Of a stretch of DNA of 64,000 nt, positions 21,597 to 34,400 are shown one piece after another. A model generated the notes under the pieces. That model was not told the DNA's origin. It did not search any database and worked only from the letters and a program-made list of their open reading frames with translations. A program made the position numbers and the translations under genes. Numbering within the stretch: the first letter of the stretch is position 1; the number at the start of each line of letters is the position of its first letter. The stretch spans positions 48,594,914-48,658,913 of the forward strand of contig NC_061794.1 in assembly GCF_021462225.1 (NCBI RefSeq). The letters are read 5' to 3'. Source of the stretch: Girardinichthys multiradiatus (Eukaryota; Chordata; Actinopteri; Cyprinodontiformes; Goodeidae).

Positions 21597-24500
21597 GTAA
21601 GCTGCAGCGCAACCCTCCCATCTCCTGATCGGAACCAGGGAGGACTCCTGTTCGGCCGAATATTTGCTGGTTTTCGATCGTTTGTTCTAAAAACTCTTAT
21701 GGTTCAAAAATAAACCTGAACCAGAATCAGGATTTTCAGCTAAAAACCCATACTGGTCCCAACTCAAAGGCTCTGTTGGCATTAAACACTGTGGTGCCCT
21801 AATTCCAACTTCCTGATCCAGTCCTTGTCATTTGTTCCTTGCTCTGATCCGGACTTCCTTTTCTGTTTTCAGTTCTGGATCTGCAGTTCTCTTCAGAACT
21901 TCTCTCTCTGAGTTCTGAAGGTCTGTCAGAGTTCCTGATCTGACACACCAGTTGGAGGTAGACGACTTGTTCTTCTTTCAGCAAACTAACTCACAGTTCT
22001 GTTTTCCAATAAAAGAAGGAACAGAAAACCTGAACTCAGAAAACCTTAAGAGAGACTCAGACGGAGTCTGGTTCTTATGGACTCCACAATTTCTGAATAA
22101 TTCAGCAGAAACTTTGCAGGTTAAATAATTTCTCAGAACCAATCGATATTTTGTTGACGTTAAAACATGGAACTTTTTCTGTCTCACAGAGAACCCACTC
22201 AGGGAGGACATGATGACGTTTTAGTGACATCATCAGGTGATTCATATTAAATTCTCAGCTGCTCTGCTCTGTTACCTTAACGCACCTTGTCTGCGCAAAG
22301 CTGATCTTTAACAGAGAGCTAACGTCGGCTGGCGTAACTGTCGGCTCACTGGACCGCAGTGAACTGTCCTGGGCGACACAGAAAACATAACAGCAATAAC
22401 CCCGATGGTTATGCCAGACCCCACTAACGTCTTTAGTGCTGTGCTCTGCATTTCCATGTGGACACGGTGCTCAATGGCTCTTAGAGGATCAACAATGGCG
22501 TCGTCGATGCTAACATCTTGGAGAGCAATTATCATCCCGATCTTCTGAAAGGTGTCATCCAAACAACTGAAAATGGCCTCGTATGATAAATTATTCCCCT
22601 CTGCTAAGGTAACCAGAGCTGAATAACGTTAAGAAACTCCTCAATCTTTCCTAAACCTTGAGGTGACACTGTAGCTGCTCAGGGAGCAGGTACTCAGGAA
22701 ACTAATCTCTATGTAAGGCTCAGCCAGTGACGATGCAGGTCCAGCCCATTGACGCTGATTGGCCCACAGTCATTCAGTTGTAAAGTGACATTACAGGGGT
22801 TGGACAATGAAACTGAAACACCTGGTTTTAGACCACAATAATTTATTAGTATGATGTAGGGCCTCCTTTTGCGGCCAATACAGCATCAATTCATCTTGGG
22901 AATGACATATACAAGTCCTGCACAGTGGTCAGAGGGATTTTAAGCCATTCTTCTTGCAGGATAGTGGCCAGGTCACTACGTGATACTGGTGGAGGAAAAC
23001 GTTTCCTGACTCGCTCCTCCAAAACACCCCAAAGTGGCTCAATAATATTTAGATCTGGTAACTGTGCAGGCCATGGGAGATGTTCAACTTCACTTTCATG
23101 TTCATCTAACCAATCTTTCACCAGTCTTGCTGTGTGTATTGGTGCATTGTCATCCTGATACACGGCACCGCCTTCAGGATTCAATGTTTGAACCATTGGA
23201 TGCACATGGTCCTCAAGAATGGTTCGGTAGTCCTTGACAGTGACGCGCCCATCTAGCACAAGTATTGGGCCAAGGGAATGCCATAATATGGCAGCCCAAA
23301 CCATTACTGATCCACCCCCATGCTTCACTCTGGGCATGCAACAGTCTGGGTGGTACGCTTCTTTGGGGCTTCTCCACACCGTAACTCTCCCGGATGTGGG
23401 GAAAACAGTAAAGGTGGACTCATCAGAGAACAATACATGTTTCACATTGTCCAAAGCCCAAGATTTGCGCTCCTTGCACCATTGAAACCGGCGTTTGGCA
23501 TTATCATGAGTGACCAAAGGTTTGGCTATAGCAGCCCGGCCGTGTATATTGACCCTGTGGAGCTCCTGACGGACAGTTCTGGTGGAAACAGGAGAGTTGA
23601 GGTGCACATTTAATTCTGCCGTGATTTGGGCAGCCGTGGTTTTATGTTTTTTGGATACAATCCGGGTTAGCACCCGAACATCCCTTTCAGACAGCTTCCT
23701 CTTGCGTCCACAGTTAATCCTGTTGGATGTGGTTCATCCTTCTTGGTGGTATGCTGACATTACCATGGATACCGTGGCTCTTGATACATCACAAAGACTT
23801 GTTGTCTTGGTCACAGATGCGCCAGCAAGACGTGCACCAACAATTTGTCCTCTTTTGAACTCTGGTATGTCACCCATAATGTTGTGTGCATTTCAATATT
23901 TTGAGCAAAACTGTGCTCTTACCCTGCTAATTGAACCTTCATACTCTGCTCTTACTGGTGCAATGTGCAATCAATGAAGACTGGCTACCAGGCTGGTCCA
24001 ATTTAGCCATGATACCTCCCACACTAAAATGACAGGTGTTTCATTTTCATTGTCCAACCTCTGTATGAAATAAATGGCCATGAGGAAAAAATATATATAA
24101 AATAAATACTGGCTTTTTGAAGACAAATCTGACTTTTTAAAAAAAAATGATGTTTTGAAATAAAAAAAACTTACATGAAAATAGCCTCAACAATAATTTC
24201 AATTATTAGGTAAAACTTTTACATGAAAATTCTTTTATATTAATGCAGATTTGTTATGGAAAATGAAATATATTTCTTAATAATGAGCTGAAAATTTAAT
24301 ATGCATTCAATTATTTCACAATTTCATTGTGACATTAAATCATTCTCCATTATTTACAGATGTAGATACTTATTTCAGAATGTTTCATTAATTTATTTAA
24401 TTTTGAACACTTTGGCATTCCTTAGTTTTCGGCTGGAGCTGAGCTGATTAGTTTTCAGTGACTGCTGCCACATTGTGACAGCGTCTATTAATTACAGCTC

Positions 24501-27500
24501 AGAGCTCCCTTTCCTGTGAAATGCTTACACCTGTTGGTTTAGATGTTTACCTGTCTGTTCACCTGTTTGGTTACCTGTCTGTCTTCAGCTCAGGCAGGGA
24601 TTTCCCATCCTGCCCTGAGGGGTCCGAGGTCAGCAGGTGTACGGCTGGGATGGACTCGGTGGCCTTTAACACCTACACTGAGTTCTTTACTCACACACAC
24701 TCTATCTGCCACTTCCTGCAGTCTGAGGCCTGGCAGAGCAGAGCAGAAAACACCATGTACAGGTGAGCAGCTGCAGGCAAGTGATATCGTAGCAATCCCT
24801 GATCTGTGTCTTATAGGTCCAAACATGAAATCTTCCCTAACCCTCTGGGTTCTGAAAGTTTTATTTTTACATACGTTCATTCATTTGCATCTTTGTGGGA
24901 CTTCCATTTTTTACTATCTGCATATTTTATAAAAACATTTCAACCGAGACTTTAACAGGTTATTTCTGGGTTAGGGTTAAGGAGATAAAAAAAATATGTG
25001 GACTCGGATAAAATTTCTTTGAAAATTAATATACATTATTTAATTCAATTCAAAGATACTTTATTGATCCCTGAGGGGAAATTAGAAGTCCAGTACAACC
25101 CATCCAAACATACATCATGACACAAGACAAGGGGGGACGGGTCACAGAGGCTTTGCTGCCCACTCACAGGCGCTGCCCTTGTTAGATGAGAAAAGAGACC
25201 ACATTAGGAAAGTAGAGGAAAAAAATCATATTTCACACTTTATCCTTAGCAGGATACAGTTTGAGATTGTAAAAAACCTCAGAACAAAGAAGCAACAAGT
25301 TGACAAAACAACATCATGCTGGGAACGGTGAAGGTGGTGTGAGGGGGTGCATATGTTTATCTTGAGCATGTGTGTGTGTGCAAGTGAGTCCATGAAGCTC
25401 TGTCACAGAGGCCATTGTCCTTGATGGTACGTTGGAATGTTCATCAACGGGCCACAAAGTTCTGAGCAGGTCCACAGATGTCCTCAGGGAAGGGAGGGGG
25501 CAGAGGGAGCAGAGCGTCATGTTTACATAACTTCCAGGAGAAGTTGAAGATAACCAGCCATCAAGGCCGTGCAGGGGAGCCAGATTTAGAAAAAAAATAA
25601 TTATTTGGGTTAAACTGACTCTTCATTTTCCGTCAGCCTTGAGAGTCTTGCTGGTTCTTCTCAAAGGTGAATCCAAACAGTCAAATTCCTGGTCTTTCTG
25701 CCAGATCCGAGCGAACAACTTTCTCCAAGATTTATCCCATTTCACCCCTGAGTCCAGGAACCGCAACCTTCCTGCGATCCTAAGGATCACATCCAGTCTG
25801 TGATTCAGCTCATGTAACATCTCAGTCTGAGTGTTGATCGCTCTGAAGATCCCATCATACATGCCAGGCAGCCTTACAATGGCCAGAACAGCTGCTGACA
25901 TTCTCTGAATTTCTCGATATATCACACATTGTTTTTCTCTGTAATAACAGGTTTGCTTGTTTTGAAATGAGTAATGGGTAAAATCATTTTAAATGAGCAG
26001 AAAGAAGGAAAATGTAGAAACTGTTTTTCAGATCAGTCCGTTCTGGTCTTTAAAGGAATCAGAACCATCAACGTGAAGCCGCATGCAATCTTTGTCAGAA
26101 CTCTCTCCTACTTCCTGAAGAGTTTTCCCAACACTGGGTTCTGCCTGCCTTTTTTATATGAACATGCATATAAAAACTTTTTCAAGGTACCGACAGACAC
26201 TTAGTGACCTATAGAGAGCATCCAGAAAGTATTCACTGTCCTGCACTTTTTCCACATTTAGTTCTGTTCCAGCCTTATTCCAAATGGTATCAAATTAATC
26301 TCTTTGCTCAAACATCTCCACACAATATCCCCTTATGACAACGTGGAAGAAGTTTGAGGTTGTTGCAAATTTATTACAAATAGAAGAAATCATGTTTAAG
26401 TAATTATTCACATCCTTTGCCATGAAACTCAAAACTGAGCTGAGGTTCATACGGTTTCCACTGATCATCCTTGAGATGTTTCCACAGATTAAATGGAGTC
26501 CAACTGTGGTAAGTTCAGCTGATTGGACATGATTAGGAAAGATATACCTGTCCATATAAGGTCCTACAGTTGACAGGGCAGGTCAGAGGGCAAATGCCAA
26601 GCATGAACTTAAAGAAACTGTCTGTCAACCTCAGAAAAAGGATTGTCTTGAGGCATACATCTGGGGAAGGATACAGAATAGTTTCTGCTGCTTTGAAGGT
26701 CACCAATGAGCACAGTGGTCTCCATCATTAGTAAATGAGAGAAGTTTGGAACCACCAGGACTCTTCCTTGAGTATCTAAACGGAGCAGCCGGTGGTGAAG
26801 GTCCTTAGTCAAGGAGGTGACCAAAAACTCCAAGGTCACTCCTCTCTCCTCAGAGGAATGCTGGAGAACCTTGCAGAAGGACAACCATCTCTGCAGCACG
26901 CCACTAATCAGGCCTGTATGGTAGAGCGACCAGATGAAAGCAACTCCTTAATAAAAGGCTCATGCAGCCTGTCTGGAGTTCGCCTAAAGGCTCCTGAAGG
27001 CAAGGCAAGTTAATTTATATAGCACATTTCAGCAAAAAGACAATTCAAAGTACTTTACAAAAAACACAAAATACTTTGCAGTAGCGTGATAAAATAAAAG
27101 AAGGAAAGTTAAAAAGTTGGACTATAAACTAAAATGAATGAATGCACTCGATGCTTTTAGGGCCATATTTTCTTAAAATAAAATGAAACGTTTCTACCTG
27201 GAGAGGAGGCAACTCCTTCAAAAGCAACTCTAAACAAATGGGGTTTTAACCTCAATTTAAAGAACTCAGGGATTCAGCATCTCTGCAGGTTTCTGGAAGT
27301 TTGTTCCAGATTTGTGAAGCAGAAGAACTGAATGCTACCGTGTGGTTCTGAGGATACAGAGTAGACTGGAACCAGAAGGTCTGAAAAGTTGATACAGCAG
27401 CAATAGATCTCTAATGTATTTTGGGTCCAAGCCATTCAGTGACTTAGAAACTAACTGAAGTATTTTGTGCTCAAAATTTAGATCAATGTCAAATTCTGTG

Positions 27501-28401
27501 GACCACCGCATTATCTCTCATTTGGAGCACTGTGTTGCTATTAAAGGTGCAGCACTAGATTGGCTTCATTCCTATTTGAGTGAGAGAAGGTTCAGTGTTG
27601 GTCAGGAGGGAAAGTGAGCCGCTACGGTCCGGTACTGCGTACCACTAAAAGATTCTGTGCCGGTACCGGGAAGAGGGAAGAACGGCTGTCTGCTACGAAG
27701 CCGTCATCTAGAACCAGTTACGGCTGCAAAAATTCACGAGCACACAAAGAAGATCAGGTCCGCTACCAATAGACAGTCTAAAACATAAATATAGCTTTTT
27801 TCCCCTCATTCCAGATTGTTTCTGAACTGTTCTGCTTTGATGGAGCCTCAATGTTCTTGCTTTGCTTCTTTTCCCTCAGAGCTTGAGGTTTTAATGAACG
27901 GCCAGTGTTTAAAACGAGCACCGCTACTTTTAATGTCTGTCTGCTCGCTGCTAAATACCCCAGTTAAAAGCAAAGGGAGAGAAATTAGTTGTGTTTCATG
28001 TTATTTTGCTGAATTACAGCAACACAGTACAGCTCAAAAACACCACTTATGACCAGAGATTTCACAGACGATACACGAGAGCTCATGCGCACTTACCCCC
28101 AAAACAGAACGGTTGTCAAGGAGATTGGTGCGTTCGATTTAATGGACTGGGAGATTTTACACAGGTGGTGCACAGACATAAAAAATTGCTGCTTGCATTA
28201 TGGCAGAACAATAAATCACTTACCATCTACAGAAAACAACCGAACTGTCAAATTTTTTATTTAAATGAAATCAAAACTTGACCACAATGCAGAGAACAAT
28301 AACTTCTTTGTTCAAAAGAAAAGACGGAAACTGAAGATGAAAAGTTATGCATTAGAAAATGGTTTATCATTGTTTCATACAGGACAGTTCTTTAACAATT
28401 G

Positions 28402-28453
<52 letters not shown>

Positions 28454-31400
28454 TGGATTTGGAGTCACACACAAAATTAAAGAGGAAAAACACACTAGAG
28501 GCTGATCCAACTTTGATGTAATGTCTTTAAAACAAGTCAAAATGAGGCTCAGTATTGTGTGTGACCTCCACGTGTCTGTATGACCTCCCTACAACACCTG
28601 GAGATGCTCCTGATGAGACGGTGAATGATCTCCTGAGGGATCTCCTTCCAGACCTGGACTAAAGCATCCACCAACTCCTGGACAGTCTGTGGAGCAACGT
28701 GACGTTGGTGGATGGAGCGAGACATGATGTCCCAGATGTGCTCAATTGGATTTAGGTCTGGTGAACGGGCGGGCCAGTCCATAGCTTCAATGTCTTCATC
28801 TTGCAGGAACTGCTGACACACTCCAGCCACATGAGGTCTAGCATTGTCCTGCATTAGGAGGAACCCAGGGCCAACCGTACCAGCATATGGTCTCACAAGG
28901 GGTCTGAGGATCTCATCTCGGTACCTAATGGCAGTCAGGTTACCTCTGGAGAGCTCATGGAAAGAAATGCCACCCCACACCATTACTGACCCACTGCCAA
29001 ACCAGTCATGCTGAAGGATGTTGCAGGCAGCAGATCGCTCTCCACGGTGTCTCCACACTCTGTCACGTCTGTCACATGTGCTCAGTGTGAACCTGCTTTC
29101 ATCTGTGAAGACCACAGGGCACCAGTGGTGAATTTACCAATCCTGGTGTTCTCTGGCAAATGACAAGCGTCCTGCACGGTGTTGGGCTGTGAGCACCACC
29201 CCCATTTGTGGACGTCAGGCCCTCATACCATCCTCATGGAGTTGGTTTCTAATCGTTTGTGCAGACACATGCACATTTGTGGCCTGCTGGAGGTCATTCT
29301 GCAGGGTTCTGGCAGTGCTCCTCCTGTTCCTCCTTGCACAAAGGCAGAGGTAGCGATCCTGCTGCTGGGTTGTTGTCCTCCTACGGCCTCCTCCACGTCT
29401 CCTGGTGTACTGGCCTGTCTCCTGGTAGCGCCTCCAGGCTCTGGACACTACGCTGACAGACACAGCAAACCTTCTTGCCACAGCTCACATTGATGTGCCG
29501 TCCTGGATGAGCTGCACCACCTGAGCCACTTGTGTGGGTTGTAGAGTCTGTCTCATGCTACCACGAGTGTGAAAGCACCACCAACATTCAAAAGTGACCA
29601 AAACATCAGCCAGAAAGCATCGGTACTGAGAAGTGGTCTGTGGTCCCCACCTGCAGAACCACTCCTTTATTGAGTGTCTTGCTAATCACCAAAGATTTCC
29701 CCTTGTTGTCTATTCCATTTGCACAACATGATGTGAAATTGATTATCAATCAGTGTTGCTTCCTAAGTGGACAGTTTGATTTCACATATATGCATGCATA
29801 AATGCCCCCAGTGCCTCGCAACACCCCCTTTAGCTCCGCTCCTAAGTACCGGCAAGAATTTAAAACTACTTTCACCCCCGGTGTTGGTATTGAACTTTTT
29901 GTCTCTGCCTCTGCCCCTCTCTCGTGGGGTTCCCCAGGGCTCAGTTCTTGGTCCTCTTCTATTTGCTTTATACCTCCTCTTGATGTCCATATTTAGAAAA
30001 CATGGCCTCTTCTTTCATTGCTACGCAGATGACTGCCAGATATACCTACCTCTAACAGCTGAAAATCCGTGCTCCATCCAACCCATTAGATTGCTTTGAA
30101 GACTTCAAAGTTTGGATGGCGCTGAACTTTCTGAGCTTTAATGAAAGCAAAACAGAGGTTATTTTATTCACTCAACCCACCTATTAAATTAGGTTCCCTT
30201 GAGTCGTATTTCAGACAGAATGTAACGAATCTGGAAATAATTATAGACTCAGGCTTTAAATTTGCTAAACAAACTAAATCTGGTTTGCAAAACAGTTTTT
30301 TTCAATTAAGGCAAGTAGCAAAGCTCAAGCCAGTTTTGTTGAGGCTCAACCTGGAGAAATGATACATGCTTTTATCTCAACTTGTCTCAACTACTGAAAT
30401 GCACTTTATGCTGGTGTCACTCAAGCATCTCTCACAGCTTCAGCTTGTTTAAAATGCCGCTGCCCGTTTTCTTACTGGCATGCAGAGATATGAACAAATC
30501 TCACCTGTCCTGGCTTATCTTTAGCTTTTAATGCTTGAATGGTCTTGCTCCTCTGTACCTCTTGAATCTACTCTAGCCTCAACTTCCTTCGTTGGTGCTT
30601 AGATCAGCCGACCAGCTGCTTTTAGTCGTGCCAAAAACTAGGCAAAAATTTAGTGGTGACAGAGCCTTTTCTGTTATGGCTCCCAAACTTTGGAACGCGC
30701 TTCTTTTTAAACGTCAGACGGGCGTCTTCGCTTCATATATGTAAGTCTCTTAATAGAAACATATCTTTTCTCAAAAGCTTTTGACCAGTTGTGAGTTGAC
30801 TCTTCTATTGTATTTTATGCGTTTTAAATGTCTATTGATTGTCTTGTACTTGTACTCGTTGTCTTCCGCTTATCCGGGACCGGGTCGCGAGGGCAGCAGA
30901 CTCGGTAGAGACGCCCAGATGTCCCTCTCCCCAGACACCTCCTCCAGCTCCTCCGGGGCGAGCCCAAGGCCTTCCCAGGCCAGCCGAGAGACATAGTCCC
31001 TCCAGCGTGTCCTGGGCCGTCCCCTGGGCCTCCTCCCGGTGGGACGTGCCTGGAACACCTCCCGAGGAAGGCGTCCAGGAGGCATCCGGTATACAGGTCC
31101 TTCTCAAAATATTAGCATATTGTGATAAAGTTCATTATTTTCCATAATGTCATGATGAAAATTTAACATTCATATATTTTAGATTCATTGCACACTAACT
31201 GAAATATTTCAGGTGTTTTATTGTCTTAATACGGATGATTTTGGCATACAGCTCATGAAAACCCAAAATTCCTATCTCACAAAATTAGCATATTTCATCC
31301 GACCAATAAAAGAAAAGTGTTTTTAATACAAAAAACGTCAAACTTCAAATAATCATGTACAGTTATGCACTCAATACTTGGGTGGGAATCCTTTGGCAGA

Positions 31401-34400
31401 AATGACTGCTTCAATGCGGCGTGGCATGGAGGCAATCAGCCTGTGGCACTGCTGAGGTCTTATGGAGACCCAGGATGCTTCGATAGCGGCCTTTAGCTCA
31501 TCCAGAGTGTTGGGTCTTGAGTCTCTCAACGTTCTCTTCACAATATCCCACAGATTCTCTATGGGGTTCAGGTCAGGAGAGTTGGCAGGCCAATTGAGCA
31601 CAGTGATACCATGGTCAGTAAACCATTTACCAGTGGTTTTGGCACTGTGAGCAGGTGCCAGGTCGTGCTGAAAAATGAAATCTTCATCTCCATAAAGCTT
31701 TTCAGCAGATGGAAGCATGAAGTGCTCCAAAATCTCCTGATAGCTAGCTGCATTGACCCTGCCCTTGATAAAACACAGTGGACCAACACCAGCAGCTGAC
31801 ACGGCACCCCAGACCATCACTGACTGTGGGTACTTGACACTGGACTTCTGGCATTTTGGCATTTCCTTCTCCCCAGTCTTCCTCCAGACTCTGGCACCTC
31901 GATTTCCGAATGACATGCAGAATTTGCTTTCATCCGAAAAAAGTACTTTGGACCACTGAGCAACAGTCCAGTGCTGCTTCTCTGTAGTCCAGGTCAGGTG
32001 CTTCTGCCGCTGTTTCTGGTTCAAAAGTGGCTTGACCTGGGGAATGCGGCACCTGTAGCCCATTTCCTGCACACGCCTGTGCACGGTGGCTCTGGATGTT
32101 TCTACTCCAGACTCAGTCCACTGCTTCCGCAGGTCCCCCAAGGTCTGGAATCGGCCCTTCTCCACAATCTTCCTCAGGGTCCGGTCACCTCTTCTCGTTG
32201 TGCAGCGTTTTCTGTCACACTTTTTCCTTCCCACAGACTTCCCACTGAGGTGCCTTGATACAGCACTCTGGGAACAGCCTATTCGTTCAGAAATGTCTTT
32301 CTGTGTCTTACCCTCTTGCTTGAGGGTGTCAATAGTGGCCTTCTGGACAGCAGTCAGGTCGGCAGTCTTACCCATGATTGGGGTTTTGAGTGATGAACCA
32401 GGCTGGGAGTTTTAAAGGCCTCAGGAATCTTTTGCAGGTGTTTAGAGTTAACTCGTTGATTTAGATGATTAGGTTCATAGCTCGTTTAGAGACCCTTTTA
32501 ATGATATGCTAATTTTGTGAGATAGGAATTTGGGGTTTTCATGAGCTGTATGCCAAAATCATCCGTATTAAGACAATAAAAGACCTGAAATATTTCAGTT
32601 AGTGTGCAATGAATCTAAAATATATGAATGTTAAATTTTCATCATGACATTATGGAAAATAATGAACTTTATCACAATATGCTAATATTTTGAGAAGGAC
32701 CTGTAGATGCCCGAGCCACCTCAACTGGCTCCTCTCGATGTGGAGGAGCAGCGTCTTGGTTGTCTTGTTTTATCTTCATTTATTGTAGTATGTACGGCAC
32801 TTTGGCAAACTTGCTGTTTTTAAATGTGCTTTATAAATGGATTGGATTTGGATTTTAAAGTCTATTCTCTGAGGTCCAGAGAGCCAGTGGAAGGAATTTA
32901 GAACCAGGTTTATGTTCTCTACCTTCTTAGTTTTAGTGAGGACATGGGCAGCAGCGTTCTGGATCAGCTGCAGCTGTCTGATTGAACTTTGATTAAAGGA
33001 CTCTCAGACCATGAGAAACAAAGTTTCTGGTCTGATGAGACAAAGATTGAACTCTTTGGTGTTGCCAGGCGAGTGGACCGCTCATCACCAGGACAATACC
33101 ACCCCTCCAGTGAAGCATGGTGGTGGCAGCATCATGATATGAGGATGTTTTCAGCAGCAGGCTCTGGCAGGCTGGTCAGGACAGAGGGAGGGATTAATGC
33201 AGCGATGTACAGAGACATGGATGAAAACCTGCTCTAGAGCTGTTGACCTCAGACTGGGGCGACGTACTTGAAGCATGCAGCCAAGATCTCAAAAGAGAGG
33301 CTTCAGAACCACTCAGTGAAGGTCCTGCGGCGACCAAGCCAGAGTCTACACTTGAATCCAATTCAACATCTGGAGAGATCTGAACATAGCTGAACATTCG
33401 TCTTACATCCAACCTGATGGAGCTTGAGATGTTCTGCAATGAAGAATTGATGAAACTGTCTAAAGACAGAGCTCCAGAACATTGTAAAGTCAATTGTGTT
33501 TATATGTACATTTAAAAAGATTTTCTTTATAATTGAGAGCAAAGTGTAAATTCCTTGTTTGTCTGAGCAAACTTGGGAATAAAGCTGATTCTGATTCTGA
33601 AGATAGGTGAGCTAAGCTTCTGGCTTCAGTTTCAAAGAACTGCGGCCATAGGTGCAACCACAAATATTAAGCAAAGGCAGTGAATACTTTCTGGATGCAC
33701 TGTAGTTAAGACGGATAGGCACAATATTTGATTAGACACCCAAAAAGAAACAGTAAGGCTGATTCACCAGATTGCAGCTCGGTCTGAGTTAGATGTTGCA
33801 CAAAAACAAAGAAACACTTAAAAACACTGGTTCCAGTGTCTTATTGCTTATTATACAGACTGAACAAAGGGAGCTCTGAAACCTATCGGTGTGTGATTAC
33901 ATGTTGGTCAGAGTGGAGCGCTGCACACTGCCACAAACCTTGCCAGTTCAGCTAAGTGATCTCCTCCTCTTTTTACTGGCATCAATCTCAGATTAGGTTT
34001 TAAACATTCTGCTAGCTGAACTCCACAGTTCTGCTGTTAATCGGCACACACTGATACACAGCAGAGCCACCTCTGTTCAGTCTGGGACTACAAAGAATTA
34101 AAGCTCCATGAACAGGTTCGTCCTTGTGTTTCAGGCTGACGGAGACCTCAGCAGGGGTTGCTGAGCAGCTTCAGTCCACCAGACAGATGGCCAATGACAT
34201 GATGGAAGCCCAGACTGCTGCCCTACAGGCACAAAAAGAAATACTGTCCAATGGAGAGCAGTTAAGAGTCACCCTGAGAGACTCCACACAGGGTAAAACT
34301 ACACTACGCTTGAGAGACTGTACTCAGGTCAAAATAAGGCTTAGCTTGTTAGACCGTACCTGCGTTAATTAACCGCCAGCCTGAAAGACCGTACTCAGGT

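Larger units (their letters stand above)
27603..29880. mobile_element. Level 4: hAT-like element, non-autonomous, inserted in LINE-B
   Basis: The 8-bp duplication GTGTTGGT at 27595-27602 and 29881-29888 has the size typical of hAT. The ends CAGGAGGGAAAGTGAG and (inverse) CGGGGGTGAAAGTAG are imperfect inverted repeats. Both subterminal regions carry a 'ggtac' motif (accggtac-like). Excluding the Tc1 inside it, only about 0.9 kb remains and no transposase was recognised. Confidence 0.78.
30848..32759 (-). mobile_element. Level 4: Rex3 (RTE-clade LINE) 3' fragment inserted in LINE-B
   Basis: TTGTCTTGT at 30839-30847 is repeated at 32760-32768. The fragment is antisense, about 300 bp, and encodes the Rex3 C-terminal tail ([39 protein letters not shown]) with the 3' end next to the left duplication. 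A Tc1 element interrupts it at a TA (level 5). It is a typical severely 5'-truncated LINE copy. Confidence 0.88.
27467..32851 (+). mobile_element. Level 3: LINE-B (L2-like), sense, inserted in LINE-A
   Basis: ATTTT at 27462-27466 is repeated at 32852-32856. The RT begins mid-palm ([31 protein letters not shown]; 27495-27602). It resumes at 29889 with [20 protein letters not shown] and [14 protein letters not shown] (the ADD box), continues with many stops to 30847, and ends with a 3' tail at 32769-32851 ('gtgctttataaatggattgg'). It is split by a hAT element and by Rex3. Low coding integrity marks it as old. Confidence 0.82.
27001..32995 (-). mobile_element. Level 2: LINE-A (L2/CR1-like), antisense, inserted in the level-1 Tc1
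   Basis: The antisense 3' tail 'gcaaggcaagttaatttata' starts right after AAGG (26997-27000), repeated at 32996-32999 as a likely target-site duplication. The antisense RT C-terminal and 3' region occupies 27001-27461. It resumes at 32857-32995 ('ctgaggtccagagagccagt', 'ggatcagctgcagctgtctg'). The interruption is LINE-B. The copy is 5'-truncated. Confidence 0.8.
26214..33702 (+). mobile_element. Level 1: Tc1-like element (remnant) interrupted by 6 kb of nested insertions
   Basis: The left end GAGAGCATCCAGAAAGTATT, after TA at 26212-26213, is the inverse of the right end CTTTCTGGATGCACTG, with TA at 33703-33704. The transposase reads plus: N-terminal part 26600-27000 (frame-broken, ending ...[10 protein letters not shown]) and continuation from 33000 ([20 protein letters not shown]). 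The protein sequence joins across the gap, which shows that 27001-32995 is an insertion. Without it the element is about 1.5 kb. Several stops make it dead. It lies in bmb intron 2. Confidence 0.88.

Noticed and set aside
28405..28452. Possible origin or regulatory AT element
   Set aside because: A plain TA microsatellite next to a Tc1 insertion.
32989..33237. A separate small transposase-like gene
   Set aside because: It is the second half of the level-1 Tc1 transposase, whose first half lies at 26600-27000.
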